64,000 bases of DNA from Streptomyces ficellus (GCF_030406405.1 NZ_JAUEPL010000023.1:1-64000), one strand, 5' to 3'. Numbered from the stretch's first letter, positions 18,519 to 29,295 are shown. The notes: generated by a model not told the origin, from the sequence alone. Numbers and translations are program-made.

Positions 18519-19460
18519 ATGAGCGCTCGTAACCCTGAAACCGAAACCGCCCACCGGGCCGGCTTCGCCTGCTTCGTCGGCCGCCCCAACGCGGGCAAGT
18601 CCACCCTCACGAACGCTCTGGTCGGACAGAAGGTGGCCATCACCTCCAACCGGCCGCAGACCACCCGCCACACCGTGCGCGGCATCGTGCACCGCCCCGA
18701 CGCGCAGCTCGTCCTGGTCGACACCCCCGGCCTGCACAAGCCGCGCACGCTGCTCGGGGAGCGGCTCAACGACATCGTCCGCACCACCTGGGCCGAGGTC
18801 GACGTGATCGGCTTCTGCCTGCCCGCCAACGAGAAGCTGGGCCCCGGCGACCGGTTCATCGCCAAGGAACTGGCCGGGATCAAGAAGAGCCCCAAGGTCG
18901 CGATCATCACCAAGACCGACCTGGTCGACTCCAAGACCCTCGCCGAGCAGCTCATCGCCATCGACCAGCTCGGCAAGGAGCTGGGCTTCGAGTGGCAGGA
19001 GATCGTCCCGGTCTCCGCCGTCGCCGGCAAGCAGGTCCAGCTCCTCGCCGACCTGCTCACCCCGCTGCTCCCCGAGAGCCCGCCGCTCTACCCGGAGGGC
19101 GACCTCACGGACGAGCCGGAGCAGGTCATGGTCGCCGAATTGATCCGCGAGGCGGCGCTCGAAGGCGTACGGGACGAGCTGCCGCACTCGATCGCGGTGG
19201 TCGTCGAGGAGATGCTGCCCCGCGAGGACCGCCCCGCGGACAAGCCGCTGCTGGACATCCACGCCAACGTCTACATCGAGCGCCCCAGCCAGAAGGGCAT
19301 CATCATCGGCCCGAAGGGCAAGCGGCTGAAGGAAGTCGGCACCAAGTCGCGCAAGCACATCGAGGCGCTGCTCGGTACGCCCGTCTTCTTGGACCTGCAC
19401 GTCAAGGTCGCCAAGGACTGGCAGCGCGACCCCAAGCAGCTGCGCAAGCTCGGTTTCTGA
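18519..19460 (+). CDS. era: GTPase Era
   Basis: 313-aa GTPase that binds the 3' end of 16S rRNA and checks 30S assembly. G1 GRPNAGKS at residues 21-28, G3 DTPG, G4 TKTD, and a C-terminal KH domain with GIIIGPKGKRLKEVG. ATG 18519 is chosen because GGGGAGA (18503-18509) is properly spaced; ATG 18510 would lie too close. It functionally pairs with ybeY upstream in rRNA maturation. Convergent with the emfourin gene, separated by 45 bp. Confidence 0.96.
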   Translation: MSARNPETETAHRAGFACFVGRPNAGKSTLTNALVGQKVAITSNRPQTTRHTVRGIVHRPDAQLVLVDTPGLHKPRTLLGERLNDIVRTTWAEVDVIGFCLPANEKLGPGDRFIAKELAGIKKSPKVAIITKTDLVDSKTLAEQLIAIDQLGKELGFEWQEIVPVSAVAGKQVQLLADLLTPLLPESPPLYPEGDLTDEPEQVMVAELIREAALEGVRDELPHSIAVVVEEMLPREDRPADKPLLDIHANVYIERPSQKGIIIGPKGKRLKEVGTKSRKHIEALLGTPVFLDLHVKVAKDWQRDPKQLRKLGF

Positions 19461-19505
19461 CCGGCGCCGGGCGCTTCGAGGCCGACCGCGCCCGCAAGAG
19501 TCCTT

Positions 19506-19772
19506 CTACGCGCCTTCCTTGAGCACCCGGGAGATCAGCTCCCGCTGAGCCTCGGTCAGCCCCGGGTCCGCGCAGTGGAGGGTGCGGTCGCCGACCGTGA
19601 TCGTGTAGTGGAACCCGTCCGGCACGCCTACTCCCGGCCCGCCGCGGCCGTCCGCGAGCGCCGCCTCGGCCAGGGCGTGCCACTCGGGGGCGTCGGGGCG
19701 GTCCGAGGTGTCGACCTCGGCCCGCCGCTCGATGCCCGCGAAACCACCTGTGCGCGTCACCCGAATCCGCAT
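19506..19772 (-). CDS. Emfourin-like protealysin inhibitor
   Basis: 88-aa small protein (MRIRVTRTGGFAGIERRAEV start; YTITVGDRTLHCADPGLTE) that matches my recollection of emfourin, the cytoplasmic inhibitor of protealysin-type M4 proteases described in Serratia. It is 9 bp downstream of an M4 protease gene on the same strand, as expected for a protease-inhibitor operon. No signal peptide, consistent with action inside the cell. Confidence 0.8.
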   Translation of the reverse strand: MRIRVTRTGGFAGIERRAEVDTSDRPDAPEWHALAEAALADGRGGPGVGVPDGFHYTITVGDRTLHCADPGLTEAQRELISRVLKEGA

Positions 19773-19781
19773 GGGCCCTGT

Positions 19782-20870
19782 CTACTCCGCCGGCACCCCC
19801 ACCGTCGACCACGCCTTCACGACCGCGTCGTGCTCCGCGCCGCCCGCGCCGAACCGTTCGCGGGCCGCCGCCACCGACAGCCGGGCGAAATCGGCGAACT
19901 CCGCGTCCACCGCCAGCTCGCCACGGGTCAGCACGTCGTACCAGATCCGCCCCGCCCGCTCCCAGGCGTTGCCGCCCAGTGCCGTGGCGACGAGGTAGAA
20001 GGCGTGGTTGGGGATGCCCGAGTTGATGTGCACGCCCCCGTTGTCGGCGCCCGTGCGCACATAGTCGGCCATCCTCGCGGGCTGCGGGTCCTTGCCGAGG
20101 ACGTCGTCGTCGTACGCCGTGCCGGGGGCCTTCATCGAGCGCAGCGCCACGCCCTGCACCCCCTCCGCCAGCAGCCCGGCGCCGATCAGCCAGTCCGCCT
20201 CCCCGGCCGTCTGCCCGAGCGCGTACTGCTTGACCAGCGAGCCGAAGACGTCCGACATCGACTCGTTCAGCGCTCCCGGCTGGCCGAAGTACGCCAGGTT
20301 CGCCGTGTACTGCGTGACGCCGTGGGCCAGTTCGTGGCCGATGACGTCCACCGCGATGGTGAAGTCCAGGAAGATCCGGCCGTCACCGTCGCCGAACACC
20401 ATCTGCTCGCCGTTCCAGAAGGCGTTGCCGTAGTCCCGGTCGTAGTGGACCGTCGCGTCCAGCGGCAGCCCGGACCCGTCGATCGAGTTGCGCCCGTACG
20501 CGGCACGGAAGAGGTCGAAGGTCGCGCCCAGACCGGCGTACGCGCGGTTGACCGTCGCGTCCCTCGCCGGCTCCTCGCCCTCGCCGCGCGCCTTGGTGCC
20601 CGGCAGCGTGGTCGTGTGCCCGGCGTCGTAGACCGTGCGGTGCGGCTTGTCGACGGGCGCGTCCGCCGCCAGGGGCACGGGTGTCGCGCCGGTGACCGTC
20701 GTCAGCCGGCGGGCCGTGCGGTTGGCGGCGTCGGCGACGAGGGTGCGGCGGGCGGCCGCCGCGATCGCGGGGTCGGAGGACCGGGCCAGCCGGTCGAGCA
20801 GGTGGGGCGGCACGATCCCGCAGAACACGGAAGGACAGGAGGAACCAGAAGAACCGGGAGGAGGCGTCAT
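19782..20870 (-). CDS. M4 family metallopeptidase (protealysin-like)
   Basis: 362-aa thermolysin-family zinc protease. Zinc ligands and catalytic residues: HELAHG, the downstream Glu in NESMSD, and the catalytic His region GGVHINSGIPNHAFYL. Instead of a signal peptide and long FTP propeptide it has a short N-terminal piece with CGIVPPHLLDRLA, the protealysin-type precursor motif, so it is likely made without a classical secretion signal. ATG 20870 was taken rather than the TTG 9 bp upstream. Operonic with the emfourin-like inhibitor and divergent from leuA. Confidence 0.9.
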   Translation of the reverse strand: MTPPPGSSGSSCPSVFCGIVPPHLLDRLARSSDPAIAAAARRTLVADAANRTARRLTTVTGATPVPLAADAPVDKPHRTVYDAGHTTTLPGTKARGEGEEPARDATVNRAYAGLGATFDLFRAAYGRNSIDGSGLPLDATVHYDRDYGNAFWNGEQMVFGDGDGRIFLDFTIAVDVIGHELAHGVTQYTANLAYFGQPGALNESMSDVFGSLVKQYALGQTAGEADWLIGAGLLAEGVQGVALRSMKAPGTAYDDDVLGKDPQPARMADYVRTGADNGGVHINSGIPNHAFYLVATALGGNAWERAGRIWYDVLTRGELAVDAEFADFARLSVAAARERFGAGGAEHDAVVKAWSTVGVPAE

Positions 20871-21029
20871 GTTTCGCAATGTGGCAGTGAGTCACCAAGC
20901 TGTCACCCCATGCGACAAGGATTGATGAGAACGAGTGATACGTCACCGTTCGACCGTTACCTCACGGGAATCCCGCATACTGGAACGGCGCCCCGCTCTC
21001 CGCGTCACTCGGCTACGCTTCTGCGCATC

Positions 21030-22918
<1,889 letters not shown>

Positions 22919-22926
22919 CACCACCC

Positions 22927-22964
22927 CCGAACCCCGCCCCCCTTTCCCGGAGGGCGGGGTTCGG
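22927..22964 (+). terminator. Terminator after leuA
   Basis: Perfect 13-bp stem CCGAACCCCGCCC / GGGCGGGGTTCGG with a 12-nt loop, beginning 8 bp after the leuA stop. GC-rich stems without a T-run are the normal Streptomyces terminator form. Confidence 0.88.
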
Positions 22965-23069
22965 CCATGTCCGTGGCGATCTCACGCCGAGGTGCTGACG
23001 CCACCTCAACGATGTGGCTAACATCACGCCAACGCGGCAAAGTGGCCGAGGGGTTACGGAGGTGCAACC

Positions 23070-23765
23070 GTGCTGCCAGCACGAGGATCACACGAGCGAA
23101 GAGTGCGCATCTGCTCCATTTCGACCTCTTGGAACACCGTCGGCGACGGCCAGTTCTTCTGCCCCGGATGCGGCGGAGACCGCAACTACCGGCGCCGTAC
23201 CGGCCGCCGCCGCGTCACTCTTTTCGGTGTTCCGCTGGTGCCGCGCGGCCTCGCCGGACCGGTCGTGGAATGCGCCGCCTGCCGCACCCACTTCGGCACC
23301 GACGCCCTGGACCACCCCACCACCGCCCGCTTCTCCGCGATGCTCCGCGACGCCGTGCACACCGTCGCCCTCGCCGTCCTCGCCGCGGGCGGCGTCTCCT
23401 CGCGCCCCGTCCTTGAGACCGCCGTCTCCGCCGTCCGCGCCGCCGGGTACGAGGACTGCACCGCAGACAGCCTCACCGCGCTGATCGCCGCCCTGGAGGC
23501 GGACACCGGCCGGTTCGTCACCCACACCGAAGCCCCGTGCGGCGCCGCGCTCGCCATCGAACTGCACGAGGCGCTGGAACCGCTCACCCCGCACCTCGCG
23601 CCCGCCGGACGCGAATCGATCCTGCTCCAGGGCGCCCGCATCGCCCTCGCCGACGGGGCGTACACCACCGCCGAACGGGACGTGCTCACCACCGTCGGCA
23701 ACGCCCTGCACCTGCGCGCCGACGACACGACCCGCCTGATGGAGGCGGCGAGAGCACCGTTCTAG
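23070..23765 (+). CDS. TerB-like protein with N-terminal zinc ribbon
   Basis: 231-aa protein. A zinc-ribbon pattern (FCPGCGGDRNYRRRTG ... VECAACRTHFG, residues about 29-75) precedes an all-helical TerB/DjlA-like domain with LEADTGR and IALADGAYTTAERDVLTTVG. The TerB fold binds metals in tellurite-resistance proteins, but no other ter genes are nearby, so resistance should not be assumed. GTG 23070 follows a GGAGG. Cytoplasmic. Confidence 0.78.
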   Translation: MLPARGSHERRVRICSISTSWNTVGDGQFFCPGCGGDRNYRRRTGRRRVTLFGVPLVPRGLAGPVVECAACRTHFGTDALDHPTTARFSAMLRDAVHTVALAVLAAGGVSSRPVLETAVSAVRAAGYEDCTADSLTALIAALEADTGRFVTHTEAPCGAALAIELHEALEPLTPHLAPAGRESILLQGARIALADGAYTTAERDVLTTVGNALHLRADDTTRLMEAARAPF

Positions 23766-23803
23766 GTCGTGGGGGCGTGTCGCGGCCGGGAGGGACGGTC
23801 GCG

Positions 23804-24811
23804 GTGACCGAGGCTGGGCGAATGCTGGTACTGGGACGCTCACAGGTCGAGGCCCTGCTCGACATGGACGCGCTGATCGACGCCCTGGCCCCGGCGATGG
23901 CCGACCTCAGCGAGGGCCGGGCCTCCGTACCGGACCGGATCGCCGCGGTGGTGCCCGAGCAGGACGGGTTCCTGGCCGCCATGCCGGGGTACGTGCCCTC
24001 GGCCGGGGTGCTCATGGCCAAGCTGGTCTCCCTGTTCCCGCACAACGCCGGTACGCCGCTGCCGACGCACCAGGCGCTGATCGCGGTGTTCGAACCCGAG
24101 ACGGGCACCCCCGCCGCGCTGCTGGACGGGACGGTCATCACCGCGGCCCGCACCGCCGCCGCCTCGGCGCTCTCCGCGCGGCTGCTGGCCCGCGAGGACG
24201 CCGCCGTGCTCGCCGTCCTCGGCACCGGAGTGCAGGCCCGCACGCACGCCCGGGCGATGTGCCGGGTCCGGCCCGTCCGGGAGATCCGGGTGGCCGGCCG
24301 CGACCCGGTGCGGGCGAGCGTCCTGGCCGACGAGCTGGCGGCCGAGCTGGACGTCGAGGTCATCGCGGCGCCCTCGTACCCGGCGGCGCTCGACGGCGCG
24401 GACATCGTCGCGGCGGCCACCCACGCCCTGGACCCGGTGGTACGGCGCGGATGGCTGACGCCCGGCGTGCACATCGCCTCCGTGGGGTTCAACCAGGGCG
24501 GCCGCGAGGTCGACGACGCCACGGTCGCCGAGGCCCTGGTGTGCGTGGAGTCGCGGCGGGCCGTGCTGGCGCCGTTCCCCGCCGGCAGCAACGACCTGCT
24601 GTTCCCCATCCGCGACGGCGTCATCACCGCCGACCACATCCACGCCGAACTCGGCGAACTGGTCACCGGAAAGAAGCCGGGCCGCAGCTCACCGGAGCAG
24701 ATCACCCTCTACAAGTCGGTCGGCGTGGCCGTGCAGGACGCCGCGGCCGCCGCGCTGGTCGTCAACGCCGCGCGCGAGCGGTCGGTCGGTGCCGAGATCC
24801 GGATGGACTGA
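23804..24811 (+). CDS. Ornithine cyclodeaminase / mu-crystallin family protein
   Basis: 335-aa NAD(P)-dependent enzyme of the OCD/CRYM family, which includes ornithine cyclodeaminase, alanine dehydrogenase and ketimine reductases. Rossmann motif VLGTGVQARTHARAM; the N-terminal substrate lobe contains LMAKLVSLFPHN and TAARTAAASALSAR. GTG 23804 is preferred because GGGAGGG is 9 nt upstream; ATG 23822 is an alternative. The exact substrate cannot be read from motifs. Confidence 0.85.
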   Translation: MTEAGRMLVLGRSQVEALLDMDALIDALAPAMADLSEGRASVPDRIAAVVPEQDGFLAAMPGYVPSAGVLMAKLVSLFPHNAGTPLPTHQALIAVFEPETGTPAALLDGTVITAARTAAASALSARLLAREDAAVLAVLGTGVQARTHARAMCRVRPVREIRVAGRDPVRASVLADELAAELDVEVIAAPSYPAALDGADIVAAATHALDPVVRRGWLTPGVHIASVGFNQGGREVDDATVAEALVCVESRRAVLAPFPAGSNDLLFPIRDGVITADHIHAELGELVTGKKPGRSSPEQITLYKSVGVAVQDAAAAALVVNAARERSVGAEIRMD

Positions 24812-25015
24812 TGGCCGGTTTTCTCCGTTGCACCCGCTCAACCGTCATCGGTACGTTGACGCGGTGACTGCCGGGTCGGCCATGGGCCACACACGAGTAG
24901 GGCACCCGGCCTCGGCGTGACGCCGGGGCGGGCCAGAGCCCCGCCTTCTTCTGTTCTCTCTCCACGCGCCTTCGTGCGCACAGCGGTCCTTCCACCTGGA
25001 GCAGAAAGCAGAGAA

Positions 25016-25852
25016 TTGCCCAACGATGTCAATCAGCCGATCATCGAAGAGTTCCGCGCCAACCACGGCCGCGTGGGCGGATGGTTCGAGGGAGCCCGGC
25101 TCGTCCTGCTGACCACCACCGGCGCCCGGTCCGGCCAACCCCACACCACCCCCGTCGGCTACTACCCCGACGGCGACGGCCGGATCCTCGTCATCGCCTC
25201 CGCCGCCGGCGCCCCCAAGCACCCGGCCTGGTACCACAACCTGCTGGCCAACCCCCGTGTGACGGTCGAGAGCGGTGTCTTCACCTACGAGGCCGACGCC
25301 ACCGTCCTGAAGGGCGAGGAACGCGACCGCGCGTTCGCCCGCGCGGTCGAGGCCGACTCCCGGTGGGCCGACTACCAGGCCAGGACCAGCCGTGTCATCC
25401 CCGTGGTCGCCCTCACCGAGGTCCCCGGCCCGCCCCACGTCACCACCACATCCCTGGGCGAGTATCTCAAGGCCGTCCACGACGCCTTCCGGCGCGAACT
25501 GGCCCTCATCCGCAAGGAGATCGCCGAAACCGGGACCGCCGGCGGCCTCGGAACGCAGCTGCGCGTCAACTGCCTGACCGTCTGCCAAGGACTGCACAAC
25601 CACCACACCGGGGAGGACACGATGCTCTTCCCGATGCTCGCCGACCGCCACCCGGGACTCGCCCCGGTGATGGACCGGCTGAAACAGGAGCACGAGCAGA
25701 TCGCGGCCCTCCTCGCCGACCTGAAGAAGGTGGTGTCCGATGAGAAGGCGGACCCCCGGCATGTTCTCGCGGAGGTCGAACGGCTCACGGACGAACTGGA
25801 GGCCCATCTCGTGTACGAGGAGGAACAGCTCATCCCGCTTCTCGACGCGTAA
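25016..25852 (+). CDS. F420-type nitroreductase (Ddn/DUF385) fused to hemerythrin domain
   Basis: 278-aa two-domain protein. Residues ~1-140 are a deazaflavin-dependent nitroreductase-like split barrel (LTTTGARSGQPHTTPVGYYP, HPAWYHNLLANPRVTVE). Residues ~150-278 are a hemerythrin four-helix bundle with iron ligands in GLHNHHTGEDTMLFP, HEQIAALL and the C-terminal LEAHLVYEEEQLIPLL. The fusion joins an F420H2- or quinone-linked reductase to a di-iron O2/NO-binding bundle. The start is probably TTG 25016 (MPNDVNQPII); the longer upstream frame is not family-like. It ends just before a 17-bp hairpin. Confidence 0.82.
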   Translation: MPNDVNQPIIEEFRANHGRVGGWFEGARLVLLTTTGARSGQPHTTPVGYYPDGDGRILVIASAAGAPKHPAWYHNLLANPRVTVESGVFTYEADATVLKGEERDRAFARAVEADSRWADYQARTSRVIPVVALTEVPGPPHVTTTSLGEYLKAVHDAFRRELALIRKEIAETGTAGGLGTQLRVNCLTVCQGLHNHHTGEDTMLFPMLADRHPGLAPVMDRLKQEHEQIAALLADLKKVVSDEKADPRHVLAEVERLTDELEAHLVYEEEQLIPLLDA

Positions 25853-25854
25853 AA

Positions 25855-25892
25855 CGGTGGGGCGCCCCCGGAAACCCGGGGGCGCCCCACCG
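25855..25892. terminator. Bidirectional terminator
   Basis: Perfect 17-bp stem (25855-25871 with 25876-25892) and a 4-nt AAAC loop, placed between the convergent nitroreductase-hemerythrin gene and the ferredoxin reductase gene. It follows AAAA on the left, which would read as UUUU on the reverse transcript. Confidence 0.92.
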
Positions 25893-25909
25893 CCGTGCAC
25901 GCCGTACGA

Positions 25910-27274
25910 CTACTGCTCCGCGCTCGCCCGCAGCATGCCCTCGCGCTCGACGATCTTGACGCGCTCGCGGCCCTCGGCCTCACCGAGCGCCCGCTCGGCG
26001 GCGTCCAGCCGGTACCAGCCCTCCCACGTCGTGTACGCGACGCCCTTGTCGCGCAGGAAACCGACCACGGCGTCCTCGCCCGGCGCGTCCGGCGTGAGCA
26101 GCCGGCCCTCGCGGTGGTCCTCCAGCAGGTTCGCCACCGTCTCGTTGGCGTCCCCCTTGGTGTGACCGATCAGGCCGACCGGGCCGCGCCTGATCCAGCC
26201 CGTCACATACGTGGACGCCATGTGCCGGCCGCCCTCGATGACCCGGCCGCCCTCGTCGGGCACCGTGCCGCCGGCGACGTCGAACGGCAGCTTGGGCAGC
26301 TCGTCGGAGAGGTAGCCGACCGCGCGGTACACCGACTGGACGTCCCAGGTCGTGAACTCGCCCGTGCCCTTCACATTGCCCGTGCCGTCCAGGACCGTGC
26401 GCTCGGTGCGCAGGCCGACGACCTTGCCGTCCTCGCCGACGATCTCGGTGGGCGACTCGAAGAAGTGCAGGAACAGCTTGTGCGGCCGGCTCCCGGCATC
26501 GCGGATCGCCCAGTTCTCCAGGGTCTTGGCGACCATGTCGACCTGCTTGTTGGAGCGCCGCGACTCGATGGACCCGGCGTCGTAGTCGATGTCCTCGGGG
26601 TTGACGATGACCTCGATGTTCGGCGAGTGGTCCAGCTCGCGCAGCTCCATCGGGCTGAACTTCGCCTGCGCGGGCCCGCGCCGCCCGAAGACGTGGATCT
26701 CCTTCGCCCGGTTCGCCTTGAGGCCCTCGTACACGTTCGGCGGGATCTCGGTCGGCAGCAGCTCGTCGGCCGTCTTGGCGAGGATGCGCGCCACGTCCAG
26801 CGCCACATTGCCCACGCCCAGCACCGCTACCTTCTCCGCCTCCAGCGGCCAGGTGCGCGGCACGTCCGGGTGGCCGTCGTACCAGGAGACGAAGTCGGCG
26901 GCGCCGTACGAACCCTCCAGGTCGATGCCCGGTATGTTCAGCGCCCGGTCCGCCATCGCGCCCGTCGAGAAGATCACCGCGTCGTAGAACGCCCGCAGGT
27001 CGTCCAGGGCGATGTCCGACCCGTACTCGACGTTGCCGAACAGCCGGATCTGCGGCTTGTCCAGCACCTGGTGGAGCGCGGTGATGATGCCCTTGATGCG
27101 CGGGTGGTCGGGGGCAACGCCGTACCGGATCAGGCCGAACGGCGCGGGCATCCGCTCGAAGAGGTCGATCGACACGCCGGGGTCGGCGGCGGCCTCGGAC
27201 TTCAGCAGCGCGTCGGCGGCGTAGATTCCGGCGGGGCCGGCACCCACGATCGCGACCCGCAAGGGGCGGGGCAT
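25910..27274 (-). CDS. fprA: FAD-dependent ferredoxin/flavodoxin-NADP+ reductase, FprA-type
   Basis: 454-aa adrenodoxin-reductase-like flavoprotein that passes electrons between NADPH and ferredoxin, for instance to P450s. FAD motif VAIVGAGPAGIYAADALL at the N-terminus, PAPFGLIRYGVAPDHP, NADP motif VLGVGNVALDVARIL, then GRRGPAQAKFS. Length equals mycobacterial FprA. An iron-box-like site lies 54 bp upstream, suggesting DmdR1/DtxR-type control by iron. Confidence 0.93.
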   Translation of the reverse strand: MPRPLRVAIVGAGPAGIYAADALLKSEAAADPGVSIDLFERMPAPFGLIRYGVAPDHPRIKGIITALHQVLDKPQIRLFGNVEYGSDIALDDLRAFYDAVIFSTGAMADRALNIPGIDLEGSYGAADFVSWYDGHPDVPRTWPLEAEKVAVLGVGNVALDVARILAKTADELLPTEIPPNVYEGLKANRAKEIHVFGRRGPAQAKFSPMELRELDHSPNIEVIVNPEDIDYDAGSIESRRSNKQVDMVAKTLENWAIRDAGSRPHKLFLHFFESPTEIVGEDGKVVGLRTERTVLDGTGNVKGTGEFTTWDVQSVYRAVGYLSDELPKLPFDVAGGTVPDEGGRVIEGGRHMASTYVTGWIRRGPVGLIGHTKGDANETVANLLEDHREGRLLTPDAPGEDAVVGFLRDKGVAYTTWEGWYRLDAAERALGEAEGRERVKIVEREGMLRASAEQ

Positions 27275-27327
27275 GAGGATTCCCTTCGAGCGAGGAGTGA
27301 GCGGTGACGAGAGTGCTCGTACGCACC

Positions 27328-27346
27328 CTAAGTAAGGCTCACCTCA
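27328..27346 (-). promoter_or_regulatory. Iron box (DmdR1/DtxR-type operator) before fprA
   Basis: CTAAGTAAGGCTCACCTCA matches the actinobacterial iron-box consensus TTAGGTTAGGCTCACCTAA at 15 of 19 positions, including the whole GGCTCACCT core. It sits in the fprA promoter region. Its neighbour on the other side, the membrane protein, starts about 90 bp away and could also be affected. Confidence 0.7.
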
Positions 27347-27434
27347 CCTCGGTACCCGCCCCCCACCTATGACCCCATAAGCCGGCCTTATGAGGCCTCT
27401 CGCCTCCACGCATGATCCGCGCCACGCTGGGGGT

Positions 27435-28214
27435 ATGAACGGCGCAGCGGGCCGGGGCGCCAGGCTGATGAACAGCTCGATCACCGGGATGTCCCCGTGG
27501 ATCCTCTTCTCACTGCTGGCCGGCCCCGGCCGCTACGGACTGGCCGCCGCGCTCGCCCTCGCGGTGGCGGTCCTCCTCGTCCTGGTGCGGCACCGGCAGA
27601 TCTTCCTGGAGGTGGCCGGGCTCGTCTTCTTCGCCGTGCTCACGGTCATCGGCATGATCGTCACGGCGGACACGCTGCGGTGGCTGGACACGTACGCCGG
27701 TGAGCTCTCCAACCTGTCGATCGCCGCGCTCGCCCTGGTCTCCGTCGCGGTACGGGCACCTCTGACGGTCCCGTACGCACGGAAGAAGGTCGCGCGCGCG
27801 TTCTGGCACACACGCGACTTCCAGCGTACGAACGTGATCATCACCTACGCCTGGGGGCTCGCCTTCCTGGCGGCGGCCGTCGCGGGCGGCGTCGGCGACC
27901 TGGTGCTGCACAACCCGGACAACCTGTGGACCGGCTGGATCATCCAGGTCTCGGCGCTCGTCACGGCGGCGCGCTTCACCGAGTGGTACCCGGCGGTGGT
28001 CCGCGCCCGCCTCGACCCCACCGAACCGGTGCCGCCGGTACGGAGCCTGCTGATGCCGTTCGTCGGGCTGCTGATCCCGATGGGCGTGCTCGTGCTCCTC
28101 CTCGACGCGGCACCGAGGTGGTTCGCGGTCGCCCTGATGGTGGTGGGCGTGGTGCTCGCGCGGGCGCTCACGACGGAGGCGGTCGTGGCGAGGGGCGAAG
28201 GCCGGGAGCCGTAG
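27435..28214 (+). CDS. Integral membrane protein of unknown function
   Basis: About 259 aa with roughly six hydrophobic segments (e.g. around YGLAAALALAVAVLLVL, IFLEVAGLVFFAVLTVIG, LLMPFVGLLIPMGVLVLL). Cytoplasmic loops are Arg-rich (YARKKVARAFWHTRDFQRTN). I do not recognise the family. ATG 27435 has a GGGGG upstream; ATG 27468 (MNSSITGM) is an alternative start. Divergent from fprA. Confidence 0.65.
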   Translation: MNGAAGRGARLMNSSITGMSPWILFSLLAGPGRYGLAAALALAVAVLLVLVRHRQIFLEVAGLVFFAVLTVIGMIVTADTLRWLDTYAGELSNLSIAALALVSVAVRAPLTVPYARKKVARAFWHTRDFQRTNVIITYAWGLAFLAAAVAGGVGDLVLHNPDNLWTGWIIQVSALVTAARFTEWYPAVVRARLDPTEPVPPVRSLLMPFVGLLIPMGVLVLLLDAAPRWFAVALMVVGVVLARALTTEAVVARGEGREP

Positions 28215-28248
28215 GTTTCGGGTGCCCACTCCCGGAGCCGAGGGTGCC

Positions 28249-28443
28249 TTACCGGGCCAGGCCCTCCACGAACGCCCGCCAGGCCGGGGCGGTGACCATC
28301 AGGACCGGCCCGGTCGGGTTCTTGCTGTCCCGGACGGGGACGATGCCGGGGGTGCCGTCGCGGACCTCGACGCAGCTTCCGCCGTTGTCGTCGCTGTAGG
28401 TGCTCTTGCGCCAGTAGGCGGTGCTCAGGTCGTACTCGCGCAT
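28249..28443 (-). CDS. DUF397 domain protein
   Basis: 64-aa protein of the large Streptomyces DUF397 family (AYWRKSTYSDDNGGSCVEV, VPVRDSKNPTGPVLMV). These proteins usually follow an XRE/DUF5753 regulator and appear to act with it, as with BldB-like or toxin-antitoxin-like pairs. Here it overlaps the regulator's 3' end by 19 bp, so translation is coupled. Confidence 0.9.
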   Translation of the reverse strand: MREYDLSTAYWRKSTYSDDNGGSCVEVRDGTPGIVPVRDSKNPTGPVLMVTAPAWRAFVEGLAR

Positions 28444-29267
28444 CGTCTGTAGTCCTCCGCCGCTGATTCGATCAGGGCCAGGGACGCCTCCGACGAGAGT
28501 GCGCTGGCCCTGAGCAGATCGTAAGCTGCCTGAACGCGCTTCACTAGGGCCGGATCGTCCAGCAGATTCCCGGAATACACCGCTTCTGTATAGGCGGTTG
28601 GCGGCGCGTCCTCGAACTCCATGAGGGTGAGCATCCTGCCCATGAGCGGATACGCCCCAACTGCGTACGGAAGCACCTGGACCAGCACCCTCCGCCTGCG
28701 GGCGAGCGCCAGTAGGTGGTCGAGTTGCTCGGCCATGACGACCCGACCGCCAGTAGGAAGCCGCAGCACGTGCTCGTGCAGGATCACCCAGTACTCCGGT
28801 TTCGCGGGGTTCTTGAGCAGGTGCGCACGGTCCATGCGTGCGGTGACCTTCTCCTCGATGTGGTCATCGGAGATGAATGGGTTACTTGCGAGGATCACGG
28901 CTCGGGCGTACGAGGCCGTCTGTAGCAGCCCGGGCATGATCGTTGGCGCGAACTCGCAGAGCCGGGTCGCCAGCGCCTCCAGCTCCGCCGCTGCCGCGAA
29001 GTACTCCGCGTATCGCGAATTATGGATCAGCTTCCGGCACATCCGCTCGAAAAAGCCGTCGGTTTGTAGTACCTCATCGATCCTCGCCGCCACATCCAAC
29101 TGCGGCTTCCTAATCGCCTGTTCGAATTGGCCGATGTATCCGCCCGATACGAACACCCTCCGCCCCAGCTCCTGTTGCGTCATTCCCGCGGCTTCCCGCC
29201 GGTTCTTCAGTTCCGTGCCGTAGAACTCCCAGGCGGCCTGCCTGGACGACGACCCTGCGTTGGCCAT
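28425..29267 (-). CDS. XRE-family regulator with C-terminal DUF5753 domain
   Basis: 280-aa DNA-binding protein. N-terminal helix-turn-helix (LKNRREAAGMTQQELGRRVFVSGGYIGQFE) and C-terminal DUF5753 ligand-like domain (FAPTIMPGLLQTASYARAVI, LPYAVGAYPLMG). Partner of the overlapping DUF397 gene. Codon use is less GC3-biased than in neighbouring core genes (many TTG, GTA, TAT-type codons), a sign of recent acquisition. Confidence 0.9.
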   Translation of the reverse strand: MANAGSSSRQAAWEFYGTELKNRREAAGMTQQELGRRVFVSGGYIGQFEQAIRKPQLDVAARIDEVLQTDGFFERMCRKLIHNSRYAEYFAAAAELEALATRLCEFAPTIMPGLLQTASYARAVILASNPFISDDHIEEKVTARMDRAHLLKNPAKPEYWVILHEHVLRLPTGGRVVMAEQLDHLLALARRRRVLVQVLPYAVGAYPLMGRMLTLMEFEDAPPTAYTEAVYSGNLLDDPALVKRVQAAYDLLRASALSSEASLALIESAAEDYRRCASTT

Positions 29268-29295
29268 GGATTAACACCCCTGTCCTGCCGAGCAG

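Noticed and set aside
23070-23765. Tellurite resistance function for the TerB-like protein
   Set aside because: Only the fold is shared; no other ter genes are nearby and a zinc ribbon is attached.
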